This document shows, piece after piece, positions 23,970 to 34,461 of a DNA stretch of 64,000 nt. The position numbers and the translations under genes are program-made. Source of the DNA: Vicia villosa (lineage: Eukaryota > Streptophyta > Magnoliopsida > Fabales > Fabaceae); the NCBI RefSeq assembly GCF_029867415.1, contig NW_026705571.1:524451-588450 (forward strand), in the 5' to 3' direction. Numbering within the stretch: the stretch's first letter is position 1; every line of letters starts with the position of its first letter. The notes beneath the pieces were generated by a model, which had not been told where the DNA came from, did not search any database, and was given only the letters and a program-made list of their open reading frames with translations.

Positions 23970-24370
23970 AGGATAAATTATAGTTTTTGTCTCTTTATTT
24001 TGGTCATGAAATCAATCTCCATTTTAATTTTTAAACTATTTTGATCCCCCAATCCTATTCTTTGTGTAAAAAAAAGCTATTGTGTACTATTTTTAAATAT
24101 GTGACATATTCTTATTAACTTGGCATAAAAAAACGTTAATTATTCATTGTATTGTATTTCTGACAACGTTTTCTTCTTTGAGTCGTTTTCTCCCATCGTC
24201 TTCAATTTCTTTCTCTCGATAAAAAAAGCCACGTATATTAGAAAATGACACATCAACGTTTTTTTAAGCGAAAAACAAACATATGAGACCTAAACTATTT
24301 AAAAAATAAATAAGAGGACTGATTTTGTGAAGTGGCCAAAAATATGGAGACAAAAATTATAATTTAACCT
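23970..24370. mobile_element. MITE with ~40-bp inverted termini
   Basis: Left end AGGATAAATTATAGTTTTTG and inverted right end AGGTTAAATTATAATTTTTG, both continuing into TCTC and TATTTT. The interior is AT-rich and non-coding. No clear target duplication was found; a Mutator-like origin is possible. Confidence 0.55.
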
Positions 24371-24390
24371 AGAACTTGTGTGAATAAATT

Positions 24391-24770
24391 AAGAACATTG
24401 ATATATAAAGGTGAGGAAAGAATTGAACATTATCAACATAAGTAACTTGGACTAAATTACCATTTGGTAAATGGACTTTAACATGCCTGGTGCGATAAAA
24501 TGACTCAAATAAATGCATAGATAAACATATATGGTCATTGACTCCAAAATCATTAAGCCAACAACTATAATTATCACTTACAATTATGTTTATACAAGAG
24601 GAAATTGTTTCACTTGGTGTGTGACCATTATGAAGAATGTTAGATGTTGTGATTCAGTTAGAACTTGAACTGATTTCATGAGGTGATGAGAGAATCAAAT
24701 TTGCTTGTTCAAAGAAATATATAAATGGATCATATTTCTCTTGACTCAAATCAAAATAGGGTCTGCAGGA
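24391..24770 (-). pseudogene. Ty1/copia protease-region relic
   Basis: On the minus strand an open stretch (24560 downwards) reads WLNDFGVNDHICLSMHLFES, then RHVKVHLPNGNLVQVTYVDN. This is recognisable as the copia aspartic-protease region, where the usual motif is D-S-G-A. Here the catalytic DSG has decayed to DFG and the frame breaks on both sides. The relic is cut off by the MITE at 24370 and by the Harbinger-type element at 24793. Confidence 0.6.
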
Positions 24771-24792
24771 TTTATGTCAACAATTTCATTTA

Positions 24793-25598
24793 GGATGTGC
24801 TTGGTTGAAGTGATTTAGAAGAGAAAGAAGTATAAGAGAGAGAAAGAGAAGAGAAGTATATAAGTCATCATGCTTGGTTAACAAAAGAAATAGAGAAGAG
24901 AGATTAAAAAATGTGGGACCCATATACTTTTTCTTTCTTCACAAAGTAGCGAAGAAATGGCCGAGAAAGAGTGCTATATTTTGTTTTCCACTAATTACCC
25001 TTGCATAAAATGTGTTCTAAGTCTAACATCATTTCTATAGTAGTATTTCGGACAAAAAATTCTTATACTATTATATATTAATATTATTATATATTGTTTG
25101 TTATTTAAGAGATATTTAAATTTAAAGTGACGAACTACAAATTTCAAATATTAATTAAAAAAATATAATTATGCAATAATTATGATAAAATTATTTGAAT
25201 TAATTTAATTATTTAAAGTGTTTTAAGTTTTAATTTTATTATTTGAATTGCTTTAAAGATTCAAATCATTGAAACTTTTTTTATAAAATAATTAATTGGT
25301 CTATAAAAAATTTTAAATAATAATATTTCTCTAAAAAACCAATTTAAAAATTTAATTGATTAATAAGTTTAAATAAAATAATTAAAAAAAATTATTGAAG
25401 GCATTATTATTCTTCTAATTCAAGGGTATTATTGTCTTTTTAAAAAATATGACATTTCTCTCTCTTCTATTTCTTTTATCTTTCTCTTGTATCAAACAAC
25501 CACTCAAATCTACTCTATTTCTCATCTACTTCTCTCTTCTCTTACTCTTTCTCATCTCTTTCTCTCTTTTCAATTTCTTCTTCCAACCAAACACACCC
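24793..25598. mobile_element. Non-autonomous PIF/Harbinger-type element, TSD TTA
   Basis: Left end GGATGTGCTTGGTTG and inverted right end GGGTGTGTTTGGTTGG match the Tourist/PIF terminus. Both are flanked by TTA (24790-24792 and 25599-25601), the 3-bp target typical of this superfamily. The inverted arms are purine/pyrimidine-rich (AGAGAAAGAG). No transposase; 806 bp. Confidence 0.75.
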
Positions 25599-25613
25599 TT
25601 AAGGTCTGCGTGT

Positions 25614-26410
25614 TTGGAATGGACAAATTTAATCAGTTCGATTCAAACCGACTGATATGTTAGTTATTTTGTGCAATCGAATCGGGTTGGATTGAATGTC
25701 GGGTTGATTTAATTGTTTAATTTGGGTATTATAAAAAAAAATTGGTCGGGCTCGAATGGTTATTTTGGATCTGTCAAAAACCGAATCCGATCAAATTCAA
25801 TTGATATTTATTATATTTACTTTTATTACTATAAGACTAGTATATTATAAAAATAAAATTCAACAATATTGTTAGATTATTATCTTTTTTATAGTTTAAC
25901 GATAATGTTGTGTTATTACAGTAATATAAGAACATGCATGGAAAATTTTGAATGTTATTTAGTTTGTTTTTTTAATAAGCAATTTAAATTTAACGAGTTT
26001 TGAATCTGAGACCTTGAGAGGAACACATTCTCAAAACCCAAGCGTTTCACCGCTAGATCACACACACACATATGTTATTTAGTTTGTAATTTAAAGTGTC
26101 ATAATGACCAAAATAATGTCAATAATATTAAAAATGTTATCACATAATAATAATCAATAATAAAAATAATTATTCTTTAATCATTCTAAAATTTTGTTTA
26201 TCTTTATATAATTAAAAAATAATATTTGAAATCTTATTTTAAAATAGTCATTTTAATGAGTTTATTCCAATAAATATTAAACCAATAAAATCCACCGACA
26301 AAAATCGAAATTTTTCAGTCAAAATTGGGTCATTAAAATGAAACCACAATTTACATCAAATTTAAAATTTAAACCCGATACCGACCCAAATTGATCGATT
26401 GTCCACCCTA
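25614..26410. mobile_element. Non-autonomous hAT-type element related to the 11650 remnant
   Basis: Left end TTGGAATGGACAAATTTAAT and inverted right end TAGGGTGGACAATCGATC. They are flanked by CTGCGTGT (25606-25613) and TTGCGTGT (26411-26418), a 7-of-8 duplication. Its left arm (GTTCGATTCAAACCGA, GGGTTGGATTGAATGTCGGG) closely resembles the start of the decayed hAT at 11650, so the two belong to one family. No coding capacity. Confidence 0.6.
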
Positions 26411-26992
26411 TTGCGTGTCATGAAAGAATACTGCTAAATAGATTGAAAATTGAAGTAGGATTATTGACATGTGAGTGTTAGCCGGAGATTTCGATTGTTA
26501 TATATGCTTTTCGAAGACTTAAGGTTCGAAGAGAAACATGGCTTTGGATGGCCATTTCCGAGAATGTTATTTGTGGCGAAGATTCCCAAAATCGAAGCTG
26601 AGTCGAGATAGGTGATCTTCGGGACTTAAATGTTTTTCTGAAACACAATAGTGCTGAAACTTGAAGTGTTTCGATGCATTCTCACAAAGGACATGTTGCC
26701 ACGTATCGAATAGAATTCAGGCGAGAGGTTTTAAATTTCGAAATATTCTGTTTAAACCAACGAGGACAGATGGCATTCTAGGGATTCGAAACACTTGCAT
26801 GCGGGCAACGTGGCATTTCGTTAGCGTAGGACCGTTAGGGTCGAATTAGTATAAATAAGGGTCTTAGTATCAGGATCCAGTGTGTTCATTTTGTACAAAT
26901 CACTCACAAATCACTCAAGTATCAAATGTTTAGAGAAAGAGTTCGCTGAGAAATATACGTATGACACCAACACCTTAAATATGTTTGTATTT

Positions 26993-27483
26993 TGTTGTGA
27001 AAAACGATACCAATAACAAAGTATAATAGGGAATTAGAGAGGATAAGAAGAACACAAGAATTGGTTATAACTGCTATTCTTTCACTTTCTCTTAAAACAA
27101 GATTACAAGTTTACAAGAATAACAAATAACCTCTCTCACCCTAAATTAGGATTTGCAGCTTAGCAATGATGAGAGACTAGTATGCTATTTATAATAAAAC
27201 CTAACATACTAACTAATGGGCTTTTTCAGCAAGGCCCATTACACAAGCCAACTTAATAAACAAGCTAACTTAACAAATTAGGGTTTAAACACTAAAACCT
27301 AATTTAACATGCTAACAACCCTAGCATCTTCGACATCTGCATGCTCGACCTATCTTCGACTACAGCATGCACAATTCGACACCAGCATGTGAGCAACCCT
27401 TCGACTTCATGCTTGACTCTGTCGGACTGTCGAACCAAGAAGCTACCCTTCGACAATACTAGAGTTCGATCCAATATCTCACA
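26993..27483 (-). repeat. 3' LTR of the copia element
   Basis: 491 bp, plus-strand termini TGTTGTGA...TCTCACA. Read by eye it is identical to the copy at 31515-32005. Confidence 0.95.
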
Positions 27484-27525
27484 AATCTCCACCTTGGACC
27501 TAACTCTACAACGTCAAGGAACAAA

Positions 27526-30390
27526 CTAACTTTCTTCATGCAACTTTATCAACTGCATACAGTGGAAAAACTTGCAACTCGGCAATGTCTTGGTGATCAT
27601 ATCAGCAGCATTGTCTTCAGTCGAAACCTTCAGCACTTGGACTTCTCCACGCTCGATTACTCCTCTGACGAAATGCAGCCTCACATCAATGTGCTTAGTT
27701 CGCTCATGATAGGCTGAATTCTTCGACAGGTGTATTGCACTTTGACTATCACATTTAACAGTGATACCTCGACCTTGAAGTTTCAGCTCCTTCGCAAAAC
27801 CTTCAAGCCACAATGCTTCTTTCACAGCTTCAGTTAGGGCAATATACTCCGCTTCAGTGGTTGATAGAGCAACAACCTTCTGAAGTGTTGCTTTCCAACT
27901 AATTGCAGTGCCAAACATAGTGAAAACATATCCAGAAATAGATTTTCTAGAATCCATACAACCTGCATAATCAGAGTCGACATATCCTTCTATTACTGCT
28001 TTACTATCTTCACCCAAGGCTCCACCATAAATTAGGACTCTATTCAGAGACCCATTTATGTACCTTAAAATCCACTTCAATGCTTGCCAGTGAGCCTTTC
28101 CAGGATTCACCATGTACCTGCTTACAAGACTGACTGCGTAAGCTATGTCGGGTCTAGTACAGACCATAGCATACATCAAAGAACCAACTATATTAGCATA
28201 TGGGATGCTATTCATATAGGCTCTTTCGACATCAGTACTGGGACACTGATCAATACTCAGCTTGAATTGAGGGTTTGTTGGAGTCACAACTGGCTTCGAA
28301 TTCGACATACCAAACTTTTCAAGAATCTTCCGTAGATATGCCTCTTGAGATAAGCATAACTTCGACTTCTTTCTATCTCTTCGAATGTCAATTCCAAGAA
28401 TCCTGGAAGCAGCTCCCAGATCCTTCATATCGAACTCCTTATTGAGTTCAACCTTCACCCTCATCACATCTTCAACATTGTTGCTTGCTATGAGAATATC
28501 ATCCACATAAAGCAACAAAATAACAAATGAATTACCAGGTCGAAATCTGAAGTAAACGCAGTGGTCGAACTGACTTCTAATGAAACTTATGCGTGCCATG
28601 AACTTGTCGAATCTCCTATTCCACTGTCGAGGAGATTGTTTCAGCCCATACAAAGATCTCTTTAACTTGCACACATAATCTTCCTTCCCCTTTTCGACAT
28701 ACCCTTCAGGTTGCCTCATCAGGATCGTTTCATCTAGATCACCATACAAGAACGCAGTCTTCACATCCATCTGTTCCAGTTCAAGATCGAACTGTGCCAC
28801 CATGGCAAGCAACATTCGAATGGACCTATGCTTCACAACAGGAGAAAACACATCATTGAAGTCGAAACCTTCTTTCTGAGTGAAACCCCTTGCAACTAAC
28901 CTTGCCTTGTATCTTTTCGACGTCACTCCTTCAATTCCTTCCTTAACTTTGAAAATCCATTTACAGCTGACTAACCTTGCCCTGACAGGTTTCTTGATCA
29001 GTTCCCAAGTATGATTATCATGAAGAGATTTCATCTCATCATCCATGGCCTTCAGCCATTCAGTCTTATTTCGACTCCTCATAACTTCCTTATAGTCTCT
29101 AGGTTCTTCGTCTAGAACCTCACTTGCAGAGATTAAGGCATAAGCTATAAGATCTGCATATCCAAGTCTCTGAGGTGGCTTGATGACTCTTCTCGACCTA
29201 TCTCTCGACAATAGGTAGTCATCGTCAGTTTCCTCAACTTCAGCATCTTCTGCTTCTTCTTCGACTTCATCTGGGATATGCAATTCAGCATCAACATGCT
29301 CCACCTCAACAGGAATCTCTACCTGTTCCAGCTCTTCGTCAGATGTTTCTGTACTTCGACCAACATCATCAGTTTTCTTAAAAGCCATTTCAACTTCATT
29401 GAAAACTACATCTCGACTGGTGATACACCTCCTGTGACCTGGCTCTAGGCACCATAGCCTATAAGCTTTGACTCCTTCAGGGTATCCCATGAACATGCAT
29501 TTCAGAGCTCTAGGTTCGACCTTGTCTTGCCTAATGTGAGCATAGGCTACGCAGCCAAATACTCTCAGTTTGTCGAGATCTGGTGGATGTCCCGACCAAA
29601 CTTCTTCAGGTGTCTTCATATCTAACGCTGTCGAAGGACATCTGTTTATCAGATATGTTGCTGTCGAAACAGCCTCAGCCCAGAACACCTTTGTTAACCC
29701 CGCACTAGTCAACATGCATCTGACTCTCTCCAAAATAGTTCGATTAAACCTTTCAGCCAAACCATTTTGCTGTGGAGTACCTGCAGTAGTTCTGTGCCTT
29801 GCAATACCAAAGGCAGCACAAAAACTGTCGAATGCCTCATTGCAAAATTCAAGGCCATTGTCGGTTCTCAACCTCTTGACCTTCCTGCCAGTCTGATTTT
29901 CAACCAGAGTCTTCCAACTTTTGAAATTCTCAAAAGTTTCATCCTTAGTCTTCTGGATGAATACCCATAATTTTCTGGAATAATCATCTACTATGGATAG
30001 AAAATACCTTGCTCCTGAATGTGATGGACACCTTGCAGGCCCCCAAAGATCAGCATGGATGTAATCAAGGGATCCATGTGTTCTTTGTTTGCCTTTGTTG
30101 AACTTCACTCTGCAAGATTTTCCAAGTACACAGGGTTCACAAAACTTCAGCTTTTCGATTTTGTCTCCACCAAGCAGATTTTGTTTCCCTAATTCGACCA
30201 GACCCCTTTCACTGACATGGCCCAATCTCATGTGCCAGATTTCTGTTTTCGACAAAGGTTTCGTGGATGCAACATTTGTCGAACCACTTACAACTTCAGC
30301 CTCAAGGGTATACAAGCCTTGTTTCTTCACGCCTCTCAAGACTTCCTTCGAACCCTTCATGACTCTTAGGATACTTTTCTCTCCTTGGAA
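27526..30390 (-). CDS. pol: Copia Pol: integrase, reverse transcriptase, RNase H (downstream of the frameshift)
   Basis: This frame continues the polyprotein to a stop at 27526. It has the pre-integrase HHCC region (WHMRLGHVSERGLVELGK; CEPCVLGKSC), the integrase core with Asp, Asp and Glu in HADLWGP, RTDNGLEF and NGLAERFNRT, the RT domain with LLLYVDDILIAS near 28505, and RNase H with GYVDSDYAGCMDSRKSISGY and STTEAEYIAL. It ends with the conserved HIDVRLHFVR segment. No internal stop was seen. Because it lacks its own start in the family position, translation from genomic-length RNA would need the frame break to be bypassed. Confidence 0.88.
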   Translation of the reverse strand, partial: FQGEKSILRVMKGSKEVLRGVKKQGLYTLEAEVVSGSTNVASTKPLSKTEIWHMRLGHVSERGLVELGKQNLLGGDKIEKLKFCEPCVLGKSCRVKFNKGKQRTHGSLDYIHADLWGPARCPSHSGARYFLSIVDDYSRKLWVFIQKTKDETFENFKSWKTLVENQTGRKVKRLRTDNGLEFCNEAFDSFCAAFGIARHRTTAGTPQQNGLAERFNRTILERVRCMLTSAGLTKVFWAEAVSTATYLINRCPSTALDMKTPEEVWSGHPPDLDKLRVFGCVAYAHIRQDKVEPRALKCMFMGYPEGVKAYRLWCLEPGHRRCITSRDVVFNEVEMAFKKTDDVGRSTETSDEELEQVEIPVEVEHVDAELHIPDEVEEEAEDAEVEETDDDYLLSRDRSRRVIKPPQRLGYADLIAYALISASEVLDEEPRDYKEVMRSRNKTEWLKAMDDEMKSLHDNHTWELIKKPVRARLVSCKWIFKVKEGIEGVTSKRYKARLVARGFTQKEGFDFNDVFSPVVKHRSIRMLLAMVAQFDLELEQMDVKTAFLYGDLDETILMRQPEGYVEKGKEDYVCKLKRSLYGLKQSPRQWNRRFDKFMARISFIRSQFDHCVYFRFRPGNSFVILLLYVDDILIASNNVEDVMRVKVELNKEFDMKDLGAASRILGIDIRRDRKKSKLCLSQEAYLRKILEKFGMSNSKPVVTPTNPQFKLSIDQCPSTDVERAYMNSIPYANIVGSLMYAMVCTRPDIAYAVSLVSRYMVNPGKAHWQALKWILRYINGSLNRVLIYGGALGEDSKAVIEGYVDSDYAGCMDSRKSISGYVFTMFGTAISWKATLQKVVALSTTEAEYIALTEAVKEALWLEGFAKELKLQGRGITVKCDSQSAIHLSKNSAYHERTKHIDVRLHFVRGVIERGEVQVLKVSTEDNAADMITKTLPSCKFFHCMQLIKLHEES

Positions 30391-31489
30391 AAACATATCC
30401 TTTCTTGTCGAATTCACCAAGAGAAAGCAGATTTCTCTTCAAATCAGGAACATACCTGACTTCAGTCAATAACCTTATTGACTCATCATGGAGCTTGAAT
30501 CTCACAGATCCAACACCTGCAATCTTGCAAGCCTTGTTGTTTCCCAGCAATACTGATCCACCATCTTGATCACATAATTCCTCGAACAAGTCTTTGTTTG
30601 GAGTCATGTGCCAAGTGCAACCTGAATCCATAATCCACTCCTTCTTAGAGTCACTGCTTGAAACCACAAGAACATCAGATGATTCGAAATCATCTTGAAC
30701 AATGGCAGCGTTGCCATTATCCTTACCTCCATGATATTTCAAGCGTTCAGGGCACACCTTTCTTGTGTGACCCTCCTTCTTACAATGGTAGCATCGAATG
30801 CCAGATGCTTCGCCACTGTAAGTCTTCGACTGGCTTTTGCCTTTCTTCTTGTCGAACTTACCATCCTTTCGTAAGAGTTTTCCTTTAACGGCCAAACCTT
30901 CGCCAACAGTCGAAGGTTTATGCTCCTTTCGTTCATTCAAGTCCTTAGAGTACAAGGCTGATTGAACTTCTTCAAACGTCAGGGACTCCCTTCCATACAA
31001 GAGAGTTTCTTTGAAGTGAGCATGTGATCGAGGCAAAGCGCACAATAGTAACAGCGCTTGATCTTCATCATCGATCTTCACATCAATATTTTCAAGATCA
31101 AGAATCAGCTTGTTGAACATATCCAACTGCTCAGCCAATACTTTGTCTTCAATCATCTTGAATGAATACAAAGCTTGCTTCAGGTAGAGTCGATTTACCA
31201 GTGATTTGGTCATATACAAACTTTCAAGTTTCACCCATAACCCTGATGCCGTCGTCTCCTTTGATACCTGCCGGAGAACCTTATCACCAAGGCTCAACAA
31301 AATTGCGCTGTGTGCTTTCTCGATCATATTCGTCTTCTCCGCTGCCGTCAATTCTGCATTCATGGCTGCCTCTCCCTTCAACGCTTCCAAACAACCCTGC
31401 TGAACCAGTAGGGCTTTCATCTTCAAGCGCCACAGACCGAAATCATTCACTCCGGTGAACTTTTCAATCTCATACTTTGTTGAAGGCAT
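30391..31489 (-). CDS. gag: Copia Gag and protease part of the polyprotein (frame-shifted at its end)
   Basis: The ATG at 31489 (MPSTKYEIEKFTGVNDFGLW) is the first in frame; the frame also extends upstream through a GTG. Copia gag occupies about residues 1-200 (KYEIEKF..NDFGLWRLKMKAL; LLCALPRSHAHFKETLLYG). The zinc knuckle CYHCKKEGHTRKVC is near 230 and the protease active site WIMDSGCTWHM near 285. After LLSLGEFDKKGYVF the frame leaves the family pattern and terminates at 30302, while the rest of Pol continues in another frame starting inside the overlap. The break coincides with a run of five A (plus strand, 30389-30393). Confidence 0.85.
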
Positions 31490-31514
31490 CTTCTCCACGC
31501 TCACCGCACCAATT

Positions 31515-32005
31515 TGTTGTGAAAAACGATACCAATAACAAAGTATAATAGGGAATTAGAGAGGATAAGAAGAACACAAGAATTGGTTATAACTGCTATT
31601 CTTTCACTTTCTCTTAAAACAAGATTACAAGTTTACAAGAATAACAAATAACCTCTCTCACCCTAAATTAGGATTTGCAGCTTAGCAATGATGAGAGACT
31701 AGTATGCTATTTATAATAAAACCTAACATACTAACTAATGGGCTTTTTCAGCAAGGCCCATTACACAAGCCAACTTAATAAACAAGCTAACTTAACAAAT
31801 TAGGGTTTAAACACTAAAACCTAATTTAACATGCTAACAACCCTAGCATCTTCGACATCTGCATGCTCGACCTATCTTCGACTACAGCATGCACAATTCG
31901 ACACCAGCATGTGAGCAACCCTTCGACTTCATGCTTGACTCTGTCGGACTGTCGAACCAAGAAGCTACCCTTCGACAATACTAGAGTTCGATCCAATATC
32001 TCACA
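31515..32005 (-). repeat. 5' LTR of the copia element
   Basis: 491 bp, same sequence and orientation as the 3' LTR. It sits directly upstream (minus strand) of the gag start, leaving a leader of only about 25 bp. Confidence 0.95.
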
Positions 32006-32465
32006 TATTTCTATTACAGAATCGAATTGTCTTTTAATTTCCTTTACTTCTTCGCCCAGTCTTTCTTTTTTATTTAAGTTTCTTTATTTCTTTCGTCAAG
32101 TAATTTACATTTCTGAAATTTATATTCTTTTACATTCTCGTCAAAGTTTTATTTGTTGTGTTTATAACAAGTTTGCTTTTCGTTGTGTACTTCGTTAGTT
32201 TATTTCGCAAGTTATTTATATGTTCATACCATAACCAAGTTTTCGAAGCGAAACGAAAGACCAAGAGAATATGAACCAAATTATCTTGAAAGACAACTCT
32301 TTGACTATATCCTAGGATCAATCTAGTCGATCCTACGAGACACCAAACTAACTCTAGCTTCTTGAGCCAAACATGTTACAAGAATAACAAACTTAATTTA
32401 CTTGTAAAGGCATAGGCTAATTCTAATCATTCTTAGTGGTTTTATTGGCTTCAATATTGTATAAT

Positions 32466-32752
32466 AATATTAAAAATATGACTTAAATGTACTTAATCAG
32501 TAAGTTTTTGATTTCCGTTCCTGTAATTTTTTTTTATGAATTTATATATTTCATTTTTGCGTTCGTTTTAGTCTTTAAAATCAAAATCCGCAGGAAAATC
32601 TACAGGTTCCATAGATTTTCCTGCGGATTTTGGTTTTAGGGACTAAACCGCAAATAAAAAGTAAGATATAAGGACTCAAACGAAAAATTTTATATGGACG
32701 AAAATCAAAAACTCGTTAATTTACGGGAAGTATATTTAAGTCTAAAAATATT
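32466..32752. mobile_element. Palindromic MITE-like element
   Basis: Near-perfect large inverted repeat: left arm ATGACTTAAATGTACTT...GTTTTTGATTTCCG, mirrored on the right by CGAAAATCAAAAAC...AAGTATATTTAAGTC. The centre is a tight hairpin, AAAATCCGCAGGAAAATCT against AGATTTTCCTGCGGATTTT (32579-32631). Non-coding. Confidence 0.65.
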
Positions 32753-33470
32753 AAATTTGTCTATAATAAATAAAAAATATTGAATTTCAAACTTTAAAAA
32801 TTAAAAGATACGAAATAAAACGTCGAAGTAATGTAAAATAAAATATATATTAGGATCATTAGTTGTAATTTATAAAATTAAGATAATTCAATTGAATGCT
32901 CTCATCTTTAGGTATTTTTGAATCTTTTAACAATTGAATTAAGATTTAATTGTTAAATTTTAAATTCAATATTTCAAAATTAAAGAAAAAAATTAAAATA
33001 TTCACGTGTCATGAACTTTCTAATTTTGATAGAGCAAACACCAATACATAGTAAAATTTAAAATCAAATTAAGATTTAAAATTTTAGTTAATTTCATTAA
33101 CATATAGAATTTAACGATGGGTGAGTCTCAATCAAAGATCAAAATAATAACACCGCCTAATTAAGAAAATAAAAGTCTTGTTCAACCGACTTATTGGTGT
33201 TCTAGATTGTGATTTTATGGAACACAATATATTATTCTTTTGGCTTTATTTTGGTATTTAGCACAATTAATTTTCTAGCATCTCATTGTTATTGTACGCA
33301 ATGATTGTGACGTGAAATTAAGGAGCCTTCGAATAATTTTGAATTTTCTTCCTTTTCCAAATATTCAATATATTTGACTGTCATCCAATTACAATTTAGT
33401 TTATTTTATTTTTGTGAATTTAGTTTTTTAATACAATTAAGTATTTTAAATGGATTTAATGGAAATGCAC
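32753..33470. other. AT-rich intergenic DNA, nothing recognised
   Basis: No coding signal, element terminus or structured repeat that I can support. Confidence 0.5.
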
Positions 33471-33617
33471 CGACAGTGTAAAGGAGTTTTACACTGTCAG
33501 TGAAATCCAAACAATTAAATTTTATAAAAATTTAACTTTTTCTTTAAATTAAATATAAAATATTTATTTTTAAGGATTCTAATATACTGACCGTGTAAAA
33601 AAATTTACACTGACAAG
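33471..33617. repeat. Small element bounded by two hairpins (insertion site of the hAT)
   Basis: GACAGTGTAAAGG...TTTACACTGTC at 33472-33498 and GACCGTGTAAA...TTTACACTGAC at 33589-33614 form hairpins with nearly the same stem, about 90 bp apart. This looks like a MITE with palindromic ends. The hAT transposon sits immediately after the second hairpin. Confidence 0.5.
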
Positions 33618-33789
33618 TAGGGCTGTATTTGGGAATGCGGATCCGAGAACCAGACCGGGATCCGAACCGCTGGAACTGGTCCAATGGACCGACCGAAACA
33701 GTGAACGGGACAGTAATGAATAAAAAAAATATCCGAATCCAAAATGAAGAACCGGACCAAATATCCAATGAGTAACCGAAAGTAAAAAT

Positions 33790-34461
33790 ATAAATATCTT
33801 TGGTACATCATTTCCTCACTTTTTCCCACTCCCTCTCTCTCATTCACTCTCAGACTCCTCTGGTCCTCTCCTCCCTCTCTCACTCACGTGTCTCTCTTCC
33901 TCTCCTCCTCCCATGTCTCTACCTCAGCCACCTCCGACGGCCTCCTCTTCCCCTCCTTGTCTCCGATGATAACTCCTCATCCTCACACACTAGTTATTGT
34001 TTTTACTTCTTCTTGAATCGTGATTTCGTGTATCTGTTTCAGAGAGATATCTTGGAGTATCTTCTTCGTATAACTGTAATGTATTCAATCTTTTTGTATT
34101 GTTATATTTCACATAAATTTCATGCTATTTACCATGTTTGCATGTTAGGTTTGATGGTTCGTTCTATAGTATGTTGCTGTTTTGCCCTATTTTGTTTTGC
34201 CCTAATTTGTTTTGACCTAAACTTTTTATAAATGAAATGCATGTTACAATTTTGGCCTAAGTTTTGCCTATTTCAATTTTTAAGTTTGATTAAGATTAAT
34301 AAATCGTTAGGGTTTTCTTATACTGAGTTTTTTTGATTCATAAATCATAATAAAGCTCGATTAGGTTTTCTTATACTGTTCTAAATAAAGTTCGGCTTCT
34401 GTTGTTGAGTTTTGTTACAGTTTACTATTATATTATTGTTTAATTCTTTGTATATTCTTCC
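33790..34461 (+). promoter_or_regulatory. Likely promoter / 5' leader of the hAT transposase
   Basis: A CT-rich stretch (33810-33960, CTCTCTCTCATTCACTCTC-like) typical of plant 5' leaders lies between the subterminal repeats and the ATG. A spliced leader is possible, but no start site can be fixed. Confidence 0.35.

Larger units (their letters stand above)
26993..32005 (-). mobile_element. Young Ty1/copia LTR retrotransposon (5013 bp, TSD TATTT)
   Basis: Complete element flanked by TATTT at 26988-26992 and 32006-32010. The LTRs at 26993-27483 and 31515-32005 are both 491 bp and show no difference when read by eye, implying very recent insertion. The internal order on the minus strand is gag, protease, integrase, RT, RNase H, as in Ty1/copia elements of the TNT1-94 type. 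The polypurine tract AAGGTGGAGATT abuts the 3' LTR at 27484. The tRNA primer site next to the 5' LTR is not the usual initiator-Met sequence. One frameshift at about 30389-30393 splits the coding region. Confidence 0.95.
26477..32380 (+). repeat. Possible older LTR interrupted by the copia insertion
   Basis: The sequence on both sides of the young copia element looks like one promoter-bearing LTR. It starts near TGTTAGCCGGAGATTTCG, is rich in TTCGAA words, has TATA-like AGTATAAATAAGG at about 26849-26861, resumes after 32010, and may end near CATGTTACA. No 5-bp duplication could be matched, so class and ends are tentative. Confidence 0.35.

Noticed and set aside
28084..31458. Plus-strand open frames opposite the copia gag-pol
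   Set aside because: They are antisense shadows; all recognisable copia motifs are on the minus strand.
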